A stretch of DNA of 64,000 nucleotides from Planotetraspora silvatica (GCF_016863315.1 NZ_BOOQ01000019.1:186001-250000); one strand, 5' to 3'. Positions 8,345 to 16,664 are shown, counted from the stretch's first letter. A program made the numbers and translations. Notes: generated from the sequence alone by a model not told the origin.

Positions 8345-8569
8345 ATGAAGACACTGACCCTCCACCCGATGGTGGAAACCCTCAACCCCGAAGACAGCCG
8401 GACCCTGACCCTCCTCATTCTCACGATCATGATCACGCTGGTGGTGGCCGCCATCCGCTGGATGGTCCGGCGGACACGGGTCGTCCTCATGATCAGCGGA
8501 AGCGGCATCCTGCTCGTGGTCCTCACCATCCTGATCACGGCCTACCTCGTCGCCTACGGAACGATCTGA
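8345..8569 (+). CDS. Small two-helix membrane protein
   Basis: A 74-residue protein that I do not recognise. Residues about 17-36 (TLTLLILTIMITLVVAAIRW) and 44-68 (VLMISGSGILLVVLTILITAYLV) are strongly hydrophobic, with the basic turn RRTRR-like (MVRRTRV) between them, so both ends probably face outward. AGGGA about 6 bases upstream supports ATG 8345; an upstream in-frame ATG at 8294 lacks a site. It is divergent from the XRE operon and shares its AT-rich promoter region, so it may be controlled by the same regulator. Confidence 0.62.
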   Translation: MKTLTLHPMVETLNPEDSRTLTLLILTIMITLVVAAIRWMVRRTRVVLMISGSGILLVVLTILITAYLVAYGTI

Positions 8570-8598
8570 ACTGAACGCGATCCGCCTGCTCAGGACGT

Positions 8599-8617
8599 CG
8601 GCGATCGCATATCGCCG
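8599..8617. terminator. Short hairpin between convergent genes
   Basis: CGGCGAT (8599-8605) pairs with ATCGCCG (8611-8617) around a 5-base loop. It lies between the convergent small membrane protein gene and the secreted protein gene, so a bidirectional terminator is plausible. Confidence 0.5.
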
Positions 8618-8686
8618 GGTGCGCGAGATCGTGAAGGTGCGCCGGTCTGGTCATGGTCGCCGTGGGGCGGCCCTGTGGTCCGATCG

Positions 8687-9469
8687 TCAAAACCCCGGGA
8701 ACTTACGGACTCCGAGCGGCTCGAAATCATAGAGCGATCCGTTGACCTGCAGCCCGTCGACCGCGCCGACGAAAGGCCCGTCATTGGGGCCCTTGTTGAT
8801 CGACAGACTGTAAGTGATCACCGCATCGGGCAGTAGGGCCTTGAGTTCGGCGAACGAGCACGGATTGGTTTGCCTGCACGAGGTCAGCACGCCGGGGTTG
8901 GTCATGAACCACTTGCTGCCGGCTGCGCCGGCGTCGTACTGCTGCCAGACATTGGGCGCGGGGGTTGAGGGAGCCGACGGGCTGACAGAGGTGTTGCCCA
9001 CGTAGACCAAGCTCGTGTAGTCCACTGCACCGACGTTGGGATCGACCTCCATGTTGAGGGTCGGCCGGTTGATGGTCGGGAACACGTCCGCGTCGACCCC
9101 GGTGAAGATCCAGTACTTCAGGACGTTGATGTCCGCCAGTCTCACTCCGGCGAAGTCGGTCTCGTTGCCGAACTGGATATGGTCCGCGCTGCTGCCCACG
9201 ATGAGTCCGAGGCTGCCGAGGCCGTAGGGCGGCGGCGCGTCTGCCGAGGGGTTGCCGGCACTGCTGTGTCCCCACGGCCCAAGACGCAGGACGGCGTTCG
9301 GGTTGCCCTTCGTGTTGCGGCCGATGACGCCCCACTTTCCCGAATAGTAATCACCGGCTTGCGCCTGTCCGCCGGCCGCCGCGGTGCCCGTGCTGTTCAC
9401 GGTCAACGCGACCGCACCCGCGGCAGTGATGCCGGACGTGGCCAATGCCAGGAATTTTGAAAATCTCAT
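8687..9469 (-). CDS. Secreted protein of unknown function
   Basis: 260 residues with an N-terminal signal peptide (MRFSKFLALATSGITAAGAVALTV, cleavage likely after the TAAAGG region near residue 33). The mature part is beta-rich and aromatic, with conserved-looking blocks: GLGSLGLIVGSSADHIQFGNETDFAGVRL, LKYWIFTGVDAD and CRQTNPCSFAELKALLPDAVI. Two cysteines close together (about residue 200) could form a disulphide. I recognise no catalytic motif. A GGGAGACC element precedes the ATG. It lies near a second secreted protein on the same strand, separated by about 180 bases. Confidence 0.72.
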   Translation of the reverse strand: MRFSKFLALATSGITAAGAVALTVNSTGTAAAGGQAQAGDYYSGKWGVIGRNTKGNPNAVLRLGPWGHSSAGNPSADAPPPYGLGSLGLIVGSSADHIQFGNETDFAGVRLADINVLKYWIFTGVDADVFPTINRPTLNMEVDPNVGAVDYTSLVYVGNTSVSPSAPSTPAPNVWQQYDAGAAGSKWFMTNPGVLTSCRQTNPCSFAELKALLPDAVITYSLSINKGPNDGPFVGAVDGLQVNGSLYDFEPLGVRKFPGF

Positions 9470-9651
9470 GGAGAGGTCTCCCGAAACAAGCTCGCAGAAC
9501 CCCTTGTTCGGGGTTGCCTGGACTGGCCGGGAGGCGAAATGGACAGGCCACCGCGCCTCACTTGCCCTGGTCGAAAGTGCGGGGCGAAGCCCTCAGCCGG
9601 CATATACGCGGTTCTGGCGCGGCGCTCGAGCGGCGCCGGCACGAGCCGTCG

Positions 9652-10215
9652 TTAGTTGGGGAGAAGCGCCCAAGGGGTGCACGGCAGGGGCCCCGAAGTC
9701 GGGAGCGGAATACTGAGCGTGGTCAGATTGCCGAGCCGGCACACGGTGAAGTAGATGCCGCCGACGGTCCGTGCCGTGACCTTCAGAGCGGAGGTGGTGA
9801 AGGGATCGGGAGTGTAATTGGCGTAGAAATCTTCCGCGACGGTGATGTCGGTTACGGCACCGCCCTGACTGCCCGGCACCCTTTGCAGGCTCTGCCAGCT
9901 GGGAGAGCTGCGAGGATCCCTGATCCAGGGAATTCCGGCGTTGGCCGAGACCGTGAAGACGACCGGCGCATTCGGTAGAGAGTAAATGGTCGCCGAGTCG
10001 AGCCACGTGCTCGCTTTCTGCGTGCTCTTCGTCGTATTCCGCTTCGCCTGTTCGCCGGCGGAGGTGGTCTTCGTCATGAAGGCGCCGGCGTCCGCGGAGG
10101 CCGCCGAAGCCGGCGACCCCACGGTTCCGCTGGCCATCCCCGCGGCGACGGCCAGCGCAAGCAGACGACTGGCGGCATGCGACTGTGCAGCCGAGCCGGG
10201 CCTACGAGAAATCAA
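9652..10215 (-). CDS. Secreted protein of unknown function, TTG start
   Basis: 187 residues. The start is set at TTG 10215 because an excellent GGAGGAA lies six bases upstream and the coding begins directly with an arginine-containing signal peptide (ISRRPGSAAQSHAASRLLALAVAAG), cleaved near SPASAAS. The mature part has VFTVSANAGIPWIRDP, DFYANYTPDPFTTSALKVTARTVGG and a C-terminal proline-rich SIPLPTSGPLPCTPW. Two cysteines in the last 25 residues may be bonded. No family recognised. It is upstream of the other secreted gene and may share its expression. Confidence 0.68.
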   Translation of the reverse strand: MISRRPGSAAQSHAASRLLALAVAAGMASGTVGSPASAASADAGAFMTKTTSAGEQAKRNTTKSTQKASTWLDSATIYSLPNAPVVFTVSANAGIPWIRDPRSSPSWQSLQRVPGSQGGAVTDITVAEDFYANYTPDPFTTSALKVTARTVGGIYFTVCRLGNLTTLSIPLPTSGPLPCTPWALLPN

Positions 10216-10220
10216 TTGAT

Positions 10221-10227
10221 TTCCTCC
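10221..10227 (-). promoter_or_regulatory. Strong ribosome-binding site selecting a TTG start
   Basis: On the minus strand GGAGGAA lies 5 bases upstream of TTG 10215. The only other upstream in-frame start (GTG 10254) would place this site inside the coding region, so the rare TTG start is preferred. Confidence 0.7.
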
Positions 10228-10611
10228 ATGGCGATGATTGGAAATTCCAGGCACACCGCGTCGTGCGATGCGAGCTCAAAATTACCCGTGCACGAAACGC
10301 GGACGCCCGAGCGAATTCTCAATGACGGCAAACGTATGCTAGGCGATTATTAAAATCGTCCGCCCGGCTGGCACATTTCATGCATTGTGGCATTTGACGC
10401 GAATGCCGCCGCGACACGCCCACGGCCGGGGTGATCGGCAGGAACACGGCGGTCGTGGTGACCTTGAGTCCACCGGCGAGGGGCGCAACCGCGGACGAGC
10501 CTCACTCGCCTGCCATGACCGTACAAAACAGATCATTGACCGGGACTTGACAAAAAGTTACATTACGTCGGCAGATCGGGGGTCCCAGGTGCTCGAAGGG
10601 AGAACCGTTCT
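10228..10611. other. Divergent promoter region without a gene
   Basis: About 385 bases between the secreted protein gene and the M1-like peptidase gene. It has AT-rich patches near 10260-10380 and 10520-10570. A TTGACA at 10547-10552 has no good -10 partner at the usual distance, so I do not call a promoter there. No gene-like frame is seen. Confidence 0.5.
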
Positions 10612-11949
10612 ATGGTCCGACGCGTTCTGATCGCCGTCGCAGCCGTACTCCTGCTCGTCTGGGGTGTCCAACCAGCCGCATCCGCGGCGGACGGCACCCG
10701 AACTCCATCGGCGCCCACCTACACGGTCACCCTGACCAGCAACGCCTCGGGCAGCACCTGGACGGGACACGAGAGCGTCACCTTCACCAACCCCTCCGCG
10801 GACCCGTTGACGGAGGTCTACCTCCGGCTGTGGGACAACTACCACGGGACGTGCCCGTCCACGCCGATCACCGTGACCAACGTGACCGGGGGAACGCCGT
10901 CCCCGTTGTCCGTCTCCTGCACCGCGCTGAAGATCACGCTGCCCACTCCGCTGAACCAGAACCAGAGCACCTCGCTCGGGTTCGACCTGAGCATCGTGGT
11001 GCCCGCCGGCGCGGACCGGTTCGGCCGCGACGGGTCCTACAACTTCATCGGCAACGCGCTGCCGGTCCTGGCGGTACGCGACGCGAGCGGCTGGCACCTC
11101 GACCCGTACTCCAACAACGGTGAGTCCTTCTACTCCCTCATCAGCAACTACTCGGTCACGCTCGACCACCCGACCTCGCTGCTCGTGCCCGCGACCGGCA
11201 CCTCCGTCGACACGCCGGGGACGTCCGGCCGTACGGTCACCAAGGCCACCGCCGCCAACGTCCGCGAGTTCGCGTGGGCGGCCGGGCCGTTCGTGAAGAC
11301 CACCAGCACCACCACCACGGGTGTCACGGTGAACGTCTATCGGGTGAGCTCGATCAGTTCGAGCAGCGCCAACTCGATGATGACCACCGCGAAGAACTCG
11401 CTCGTCGCCCATGCCGGCCGCTTCGGGGCCTACCCGTACGGCGAGGCGGACGTGGTGCTCGACAACAACTTCTGGTTCGGCGGCATGGAGTACCCCGGTT
11501 TCGTGCTCGACGTGGTCAGTTCCACGGCGCTGGCGCACGAACTGGCCCACCAATGGTGGTACGGCATCGTCGGCGACGACGAGTACAACAGCCCCTGGCT
11601 GGACGAGTCGTTCACCGACTACGCGACCGACCTGTACAACAACGTCTCGGGCACCAACTGCTGGAACAACGTCACCTGGCAGTCATCGGCCGAGAAGATC
11701 AGCAACTCGATGGCCTACTGGGACGCCCATTCGAGCCGGTACGGAACCGTGGTCTACACCTACGGAAAGTGCGCGCTGCACGACCTGCGGCGCACGATCG
11801 GCACGACGGCGATGACGAACCTGCTGAAGAACTACGCCACCGCCCACTGGTACGGGATCTCGACCACCGCGGACTTCAAGGCCGCCGCCCAGGCCGCGAC
11901 CACGGTCAACCTGTCGTCGTTCTGGACCACCCACCGCATCGACGGCTGA
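10612..11949 (+). CDS. Secreted M1-like (gluzincin) zinc metallopeptidase
   Basis: 445 residues with a Sec signal peptide (VLIAVAAVLLLVWGVQPAASA). An N-terminal beta-sandwich of the aminopeptidase N type (about 35-230) is followed by the thermolysin-like domain. The zinc motif HELAH is at 309-313 with the third ligand E332 (HExxH-18-E). GGMEYPG stands where typical M1 aminopeptidases have GAMEN, a variant common in secreted actinobacterial members. The protein ends soon after the catalytic domain, so the large C-terminal helical domain of classic M1 enzymes is missing. AAGGGAG precedes the ATG. It probably cleaves peptides outside the cell. Endo- versus aminopeptidase activity is unclear. Confidence 0.9.
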   Translation: MVRRVLIAVAAVLLLVWGVQPAASAADGTRTPSAPTYTVTLTSNASGSTWTGHESVTFTNPSADPLTEVYLRLWDNYHGTCPSTPITVTNVTGGTPSPLSVSCTALKITLPTPLNQNQSTSLGFDLSIVVPAGADRFGRDGSYNFIGNALPVLAVRDASGWHLDPYSNNGESFYSLISNYSVTLDHPTSLLVPATGTSVDTPGTSGRTVTKATAANVREFAWAAGPFVKTTSTTTTGVTVNVYRVSSISSSSANSMMTTAKNSLVAHAGRFGAYPYGEADVVLDNNFWFGGMEYPGFVLDVVSSTALAHELAHQWWYGIVGDDEYNSPWLDESFTDYATDLYNNVSGTNCWNNVTWQSSAEKISNSMAYWDAHSSRYGTVVYTYGKCALHDLRRTIGTTAMTNLLKNYATAHWYGISTTADFKAAAQAATTVNLSSFWTTHRIDG

Positions 11950-11952
11950 GCG

Positions 11953-11968
11953 GCCCGGCCCACCGGGC
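11953..11968. terminator. GC-rich hairpin between convergent genes
   Basis: GCCCGG (11953-11958) pairs with CCGGGC (11963-11968) around a 4-base loop just after the peptidase stop. It is short but very GC-rich and lies between convergent genes. Confidence 0.5.
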
Positions 11969-12026
11969 TCATCGGCTCAACCGAAGGGACAGCAAACTGG
12001 CCTGGACACCCTCGAACGGGCAGGCG

Positions 12027-12962
12027 TCACGCGAACCAGGCGATCGACTGCCCGTGCCCTCGGGTCCAGGCCAGCGGTGTCCGGTCCAGCGCGAGCACAT
12101 TGTGCAGCGACTCGTCCGGTGGCTGCGGCAGCGCGTCATAGGACAGCACGTCGGGGGCCTCGTTCGCGATCCAGTGCCCGGGCAGCCCGCGTACGACCTC
12201 GACGAACGCCTCCCGGCGCGGAGGGGGCACCTGGTACAGCACGGACGTGTGGAACACCACCAGCGTCGCACCGGCCGGTGCCCGCTCGGCCAGCGCCGGC
12301 AGGTCGTCCACCAGGTCTCCGCGGACCAGCAGCGGCGGGTCCGCCGCGGCGACGGCCGCCGCGGCGCGCAGCCGGGCCCGGCGGTGGGCGTGCTCCGGCC
12401 AGATGAGAGCGTCAAGCCAGGCGACGTCCGCCGGGTCGGTCACGTCGAGCGGGTTCAGATCGAGGCCGGCCCGCCACACCACATCCGGCAGGCAGGCCGG
12501 TGGCGTGAGTCCGGTGGCCACGCAATCGAGGATCGGCGGGCCCGAACCGACAGTGTGATCGCCGTAGCGGTAGGCGTACCGGTCGGGGTAGAGGCACAAC
12601 CCGGCGGACGCGCCGACCTCCAGGAGCGCGAGCGGCTGCGGCAACGCCGCGAGCACCGGCAACAGCAGGGCACACCGTCCGGCCTCGTTCGTCTGCGTGG
12701 CCCGGGTGCGCGACTCCGCCTCGATCGCCGGCCAGTTCTCCACGACGAACTCGTGGAACGCGGCAGGGTCGTCGACTGGACCGCCGAGGAACCGCACGAC
12801 GCCGAACAGCAGAGTCGGCTGCCTCTTGCCCGGCGGCAGCGTGCCGAGCAGCGCCACGACCTCGTCGTCGCGGGAGACCGCCAGCGACAGACGCTCGTAG
12901 GCGGGTGATACGCCGCGCGCCTCACGTACGGCGAACTCGGCGTAGGTCATGGCGATCGTCAT
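12027..12962 (-). CDS. DUF2332-family protein
   Basis: 311 residues, soluble. It matches the DUF2332 family: an N-terminal helical part (YAEFAVREARGVSPAYERLSLAVSRDDEVVALL), the core LPVLAALPQPLALLEVGASAGLCLYPDRYAYRYGD, and VVFHTSVLYQVPPPRREAFVEVV. The LLEVGASAGL segment resembles the glycine-rich motif I of SAM-dependent methyltransferases, so a Rossmann-type methyltransferase-like fold is plausible, but activity is unproven. ATG 12950 is an alternative start four codons downstream. No operon partner is evident. Confidence 0.82.
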   Translation of the reverse strand: MTIAMTYAEFAVREARGVSPAYERLSLAVSRDDEVVALLGTLPPGKRQPTLLFGVVRFLGGPVDDPAAFHEFVVENWPAIEAESRTRATQTNEAGRCALLLPVLAALPQPLALLEVGASAGLCLYPDRYAYRYGDHTVGSGPPILDCVATGLTPPACLPDVVWRAGLDLNPLDVTDPADVAWLDALIWPEHAHRRARLRAAAAVAAADPPLLVRGDLVDDLPALAERAPAGATLVVFHTSVLYQVPPPRREAFVEVVRGLPGHWIANEAPDVLSYDALPQPPDESLHNVLALDRTPLAWTRGHGQSIAWFA

Positions 12963-13020
12963 ATCGTCATGATTTCAGCGACGCCCGCCCTCCTGCTCTC
13001 GAAGAGCACAGACGCTCGGG

Positions 13021-14298
13021 TCATGCCGGGCCGATGCGAAGCGGCAGCGTCCGCGGCCCGCGGACCTGACCCGCGGCCCAGGTCACCGCCGCCGGGTCGT
13101 GAAGGCCGAAGTCCGGGATCCGTTCGAGCCAGACCTCGAGGGCGACCCGAAGCTCCATGCGGGCCAGGTGCGAGCCCACGCAGCGGTGGATGCCGAGGCC
13201 GAACGCCACGTGCCGGTTGACCTCACGGTCGATGACCACCTCGCCGGCCCGGTCGAACTGGGCCGGATCGCGGTTGGCCGCCGGGAACGACAGCAGCACC
13301 CAGTCCTCGGCCTTCATGTCCACACCGTTCCAGTGCATGTCCTCCTTCACCAGCCGCGCCATCGTCACCGGTGCATAGACCCGCAGGAACTCCTCCATCG
13401 CGGTCGGCAGCAACTCCGGCTCCGCCACCAGCCGCTCCCGATCAGCCGGCGTCTTCGCCAGATGCCACAGCGACGCGCCGATCGCGCTCCACGTCGTGTC
13501 GATGCCGGCGATGAGCAGCAGCGCCATCGTGCCGGCCACGTGCGACGGGTCGAGCTTGCGGCCGTAGAGCTCCGCGTTGATGAGATACGTCGTCAGGTCG
13601 TCGCGGGGATTGTCGACGTGGTCGCGGATCTGGGCCAGCAGATAGTCGAAGAGCTGCCCCATCCGCTCCATGCGCTCCTCCGGAGGGAGGTTGACGCCTT
13701 CGAGCGAGTTCTCGATGAACTCACGGAATTGCGGCCCGTCCTCCGGCGGGAAGCCGAGCATGTCGGCGATGACCCGCATGGGGATGTACTGCGCGTAGTC
13801 ACGGGCGGCGTCGACGGAATGCTGTCCGTCGAAGGCGTCGATGAGCGAGTGGCACAGCGCTCTCGTCGCCTCCTCCCGCTTGGCGACCGCGTTCTTGGTG
13901 AACACCGGGAGCAACAGCTTGCGCGCGTCGTGGTGGAACGGCGGGTCGGAGGAGATCGGCGGTGTGCCGCCCACGGGCGCCAGCTCGCGGGGCGGACGGA
14001 AGTTGCTCATGATGATCGACCGTGAGGAGAAGCGCTCGGTGTCGTAGGCGACCGCCGCGACGTCCTCATAGCGCGTCGGCAACCACCCGCCGCCGAAACG
14101 GTCGGTGTGCGCGACGGGGCAACGCTGCCGCAGGTCGTCCTGGATCGGGTACGGGTCGGCGGCCCACTCGGGCTCGAGGTGGGAGAAGTCGGTCGCCCAG
14201 TCCGTGACCGGGCCGGTGACGATCTCGTTGCGCGTACCGAGGGGTTGGTCTCCCCTCGTCTCCCGGAAGTCTCGGGTGAAGCGGTCGTCGAGAGTCAT
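13021..14298 (-). CDS. Cytochrome P450
   Basis: 425 residues, a soluble bacterial class I P450 monooxygenase. The I-helix oxygen-activation motif AGIDTT is at 264-269, the ExxR pair at E303/R306 (EEFLR), and the heme loop FGLGIHRCVG has the axial ligand Cys373. The frame continues upstream, but ATG 14298 is the first codon of the conserved protein and lies one base after the ferredoxin stop. The ferredoxin gene immediately upstream should supply electrons, while a ferredoxin reductase is not encoded nearby. The TetR regulator leads the same operon, suggesting induction by a substrate. The substrate cannot be deduced. Confidence 0.95.
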   Translation of the reverse strand: MTLDDRFTRDFRETRGDQPLGTRNEIVTGPVTDWATDFSHLEPEWAADPYPIQDDLRQRCPVAHTDRFGGGWLPTRYEDVAAVAYDTERFSSRSIIMSNFRPPRELAPVGGTPPISSDPPFHHDARKLLLPVFTKNAVAKREEATRALCHSLIDAFDGQHSVDAARDYAQYIPMRVIADMLGFPPEDGPQFREFIENSLEGVNLPPEERMERMGQLFDYLLAQIRDHVDNPRDDLTTYLINAELYGRKLDPSHVAGTMALLLIAGIDTTWSAIGASLWHLAKTPADRERLVAEPELLPTAMEEFLRVYAPVTMARLVKEDMHWNGVDMKAEDWVLLSFPAANRDPAQFDRAGEVVIDREVNRHVAFGLGIHRCVGSHLARMELRVALEVWLERIPDFGLHDPAAVTWAAGQVRGPRTLPLRIGPA

Positions 14299-14299
14299 G

Positions 14300-14500
14300 T
14301 CAGGCCTCCTCGACCAGGTCGATCGCTCTTTCGGGACAGTTGGACACCGCCAGGCGCGCCACGTGCTCCTGGTCCGGCGGCACGGCGCTGTCGCCGGCGA
14401 CTTGCCCGTAGCCCTCGTCGTCCTCGCTGAAGAGGCCGGGGGCGAGGTCGTAGCAGCGGCCATGTCCATGGCACCGCTGGGGGTCGATCTGCACTTTCAC
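14300..14500 (-). CDS. Small ferredoxin, P450 partner
   Basis: 66 residues beginning at GTG 14500, with AGGAGAG about 7 bases upstream. The cluster ligands follow the CxxHxxC...CP pattern (CHGHGRC near residue 11, then SNCPERAI near the C-terminus). In P450-linked ferredoxins this variant usually holds a [3Fe-4S] or variant [4Fe-4S] cluster because a histidine replaces the second cysteine. The GTG overlaps the TetR stop by 4 bases and the stop is followed one base later by the P450 start, so all three are translated together. Confidence 0.92.
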   Translation of the reverse strand: MKVQIDPQRCHGHGRCYDLAPGLFSEDDEGYGQVAGDSAVPPDQEHVARLAVSNCPERAIDLVEEA

Positions 14501-15117
14501 TGAGTGGCTCTCCTCTGAGCAGTGATGTCGGTGGGGGCGAGGGCGGCCACGACCCGGGTGAGCAACGCGGTCCACTCCTCGTCGTCGACCGCATGCAGGT
14601 CCGGCGGGATGAGCGCGCTGCCCATCGAGAGCAGGAGGCAGAAGTGGGCGAGCGCGTTCGGCGACAGCGCCGAGTCGAGCTCGCCGCCGGCCTGACCGGT
14701 GCGCACCAGATCCGCGACCCAGTCGGCGCGTTCGCCGACGTAGTCGCGCATCGGCCCGGCGACGTCCTCGTCGCGACGCGACGCGACCAGCGCCTCGACG
14801 ATGAGGTAGCCGCGGGCGTCGCGACGACGGGGAAGCCAGCGGCCGATGACGAGAAGGAACTCCGTGATCGACCGGTCGGGGTCGGCGGCGAACACGGTGG
14901 CGAGCATCCGCCGCCCATGAGCGCGCAGCGCCGCCACGAGCAGTTCGCCCTTGGAGCCGAAGTGCGCGTACAGGGCGCCGTTGCTCACCCCTGCCGCAGC
15001 GGCGATGTCGGCCACGCGCGTGCCGTCGTACCCGCGCTGGGCGAAGACGTCGGCCGCCGCGCTCAACAACCGATCGCGCGTTTCAGCCGCCGTGACGCCC
15101 GCTATCCGCCCCATCAA
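14497..15117 (-). CDS. TetR-family regulator of the P450 operon
   Basis: 206 residues. The N-terminal HTH is typical: TRDRLLSAAADVFAQRGYDGTRVADIAAAAGVSNGALYAHFGSKGELL (about 12-58). The remainder is a helical ligand-binding domain. It is the first gene of the operon with ferredoxin and P450, so it probably represses its own transcript until a ligand binds. The 20-base gap upstream is AT-rich and contains GAACGGTC-type half-sites that could be its operator. It may also influence the MFS exporter gene that ends 22 bases upstream on the same strand. Confidence 0.9.
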   Translation of the reverse strand: MMGRIAGVTAAETRDRLLSAAADVFAQRGYDGTRVADIAAAAGVSNGALYAHFGSKGELLVAALRAHGRRMLATVFAADPDRSITEFLLVIGRWLPRRRDARGYLIVEALVASRRDEDVAGPMRDYVGERADWVADLVRTGQAGGELDSALSPNALAHFCLLLSMGSALIPPDLHAVDDEEWTALLTRVVAALAPTDITAQRRATQ

Positions 15118-15138
15118 CGAATTAAAAGACCGTTCATT

Positions 15139-16566
15139 TCATTCGTCAAGGGAGCCGGTGGGAGTCTCCGGCGAAGAATTTCCGGGGCGTCGCGCCGTCC
15201 CGCGGGCGAACCAGGCTGCCGAGGCTGCGCATACCAAGGCCGCGAGCAGGAACGCATACGCCGATCCGGCCCCGGCGCCAAGGCTGACGCTCGCGCCCAT
15301 CGCGGCGACGCCGAGAGTGGCCCCCGTCTGGCGGGTGGCGTTGAGAAGACCGCTGACGGCTCCGGCCGTGCCTTCCGGGGCGACGCCCATGACCGCTGTG
15401 ACCAGCGCGGGCAACGCGAACGAAACACCGAGTCCGGTGAGCAGCAGGCCGAGTGCCAGCCAGCCGTATCCGGCACCGGACCGGACGGCGCAGCCGAGCA
15501 CCACGCCTCCGCCGGTCATCAGGGTCATCCCCGCCAGGATGGGCGGGCGCGCGCCGAGCCGTACCACGATTCTGCCGGTGACCGGCGGGTTGAGCGCGAA
15601 CGGCAGCGTGAGCGGGAGGAACGCCAGACCGGTGGCGATCGGGCCGAGCCGGCGCTCCTGCTGGAGCAGCAGCGGCAGAACGAAGAGGCCACCGGAGAGC
15701 GTGAAGTTCACCGCTGCGCCGACGGAGAGGCCTGCCCCTACTCCTTTGGCCCTCAGCAGTGCCCGGTTGAGGGCCGGAGCCGGGCTGCGCCATTCCACCA
15801 GCACGAACACGGCCCCCGCGAGCACCGCCGCCGCCCCGGAGCCGGCGGCGTGGGGCCACGAGCGCGAACCCGCGGCGATGAGCGCGTCGGTCGACGACGC
15901 CAGCACCATGCAGCCCGTCACCTGTGCGGCCCAGTCGATCCGCCGATCACCGCGCGGGCGGTGGACCGCCCGCCCGGCGGTGAGCACCAGCACCAAGGCC
16001 GCGATCGGGACGTTGACGAGGAAGATCGCCCGCCAGCCCGCCAGCCCGACCAGGGCTCCGCCGACGATCGGACCCGCGGCCATCGCGGCTCCACTCGTGG
16101 CCGCCCACGTCGCCACGGCGCGGGTCCGTTCGGCCGCGTCCGGATAGAGTCGCGTGATCATCGCCATCGAGGCGGGTACGCAGGCCGCCGCCGCCACACC
16201 GAGCACCACTCGCAACGCGACCAGGATTCCCAGTGTCGGCGCGAGGGCGCACAGCAGCGAGCCGGCCCCGAACACGACGACTCCGGAGCGGAAGACCCGG
16301 TCCGCACCGTAGCGGTCGGCGACCGCCCCGGAGGACAGCAGCAGCGCGGCGAACACCACCGTGTAGCCGGTGGTGGCCCACTGCAGACCGGCGATCGAGG
16401 TGCGCAGCGAGGCGGCCAGATCCGGCTCGGCGACCGAGAGCACGGTCATGTCCAGCAACACCATGAAATATCCCAGCGAGATGCCGAGCAGTGTGGCCGC
16501 CCGACGACGTGGCCGCAGAGCGGCCCGCGCATGCCCGGCGGGGAGAGAAGATTCGAGGGTGGTCAT
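15139..16566 (-). CDS. MFS drug exporter, DHA2 (14-helix) type
   Basis: 475 residues with about 14 hydrophobic helices. The first helix carries LGYFMVLLDMTVLSVAEPDLA, and the loop DRYGADRVFRSG and motif C-like PIVGGALVGLAGWRAIFLVNVPI are characteristic of the EmrB/QacA proton-drug antiporter group. Inner membrane, predicted to export small hydrophobic compounds. ATG 16566 is chosen over a GTG three codons upstream. It is divergently transcribed from a LysR regulator whose candidate binding site lies between them, so the regulator probably controls this exporter. Confidence 0.92.
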   Translation of the reverse strand: MTTLESSLPAGHARAALRPRRRAATLLGISLGYFMVLLDMTVLSVAEPDLAASLRTSIAGLQWATTGYTVVFAALLLSSGAVADRYGADRVFRSGVVVFGAGSLLCALAPTLGILVALRVVLGVAAAACVPASMAMITRLYPDAAERTRAVATWAATSGAAMAAGPIVGGALVGLAGWRAIFLVNVPIAALVLVLTAGRAVHRPRGDRRIDWAAQVTGCMVLASSTDALIAAGSRSWPHAAGSGAAAVLAGAVFVLVEWRSPAPALNRALLRAKGVGAGLSVGAAVNFTLSGGLFVLPLLLQQERRLGPIATGLAFLPLTLPFALNPPVTGRIVVRLGARPPILAGMTLMTGGGVVLGCAVRSGAGYGWLALGLLLTGLGVSFALPALVTAVMGVAPEGTAGAVSGLLNATRQTGATLGVAAMGASVSLGAGAGSAYAFLLAALVCAASAAWFARGTARRPGNSSPETPTGSLDE

Positions 16567-16623
16567 GCAGCCCACTGTCCGGCCCCGGCGCCGGAGGCTC
16601 CACCGGAGCGCCCGTACACTCCG

Positions 16624-16638
16624 TTCGGAAATCCCGAA
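16624..16638. promoter_or_regulatory. Candidate LysR box TTCGGAAATCCCGAA
   Basis: An interrupted dyad TTCGG-N5-CCGAA that also fits the T-N11-A rule of LysR operators. It lies 26 bases before the LysR start and 57 bases before the MFS start, between the divergent genes. Confidence 0.6.
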
Positions 16639-16664
16639 TCCTCCTCGCGGGGCTGGAGAGTGGC

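Noticed and set aside
10547-10552. TTGACA before the M1-like peptidase gene
   Set aside because: No acceptable -10 lies 16-19 bases downstream, so it is not called as a promoter.
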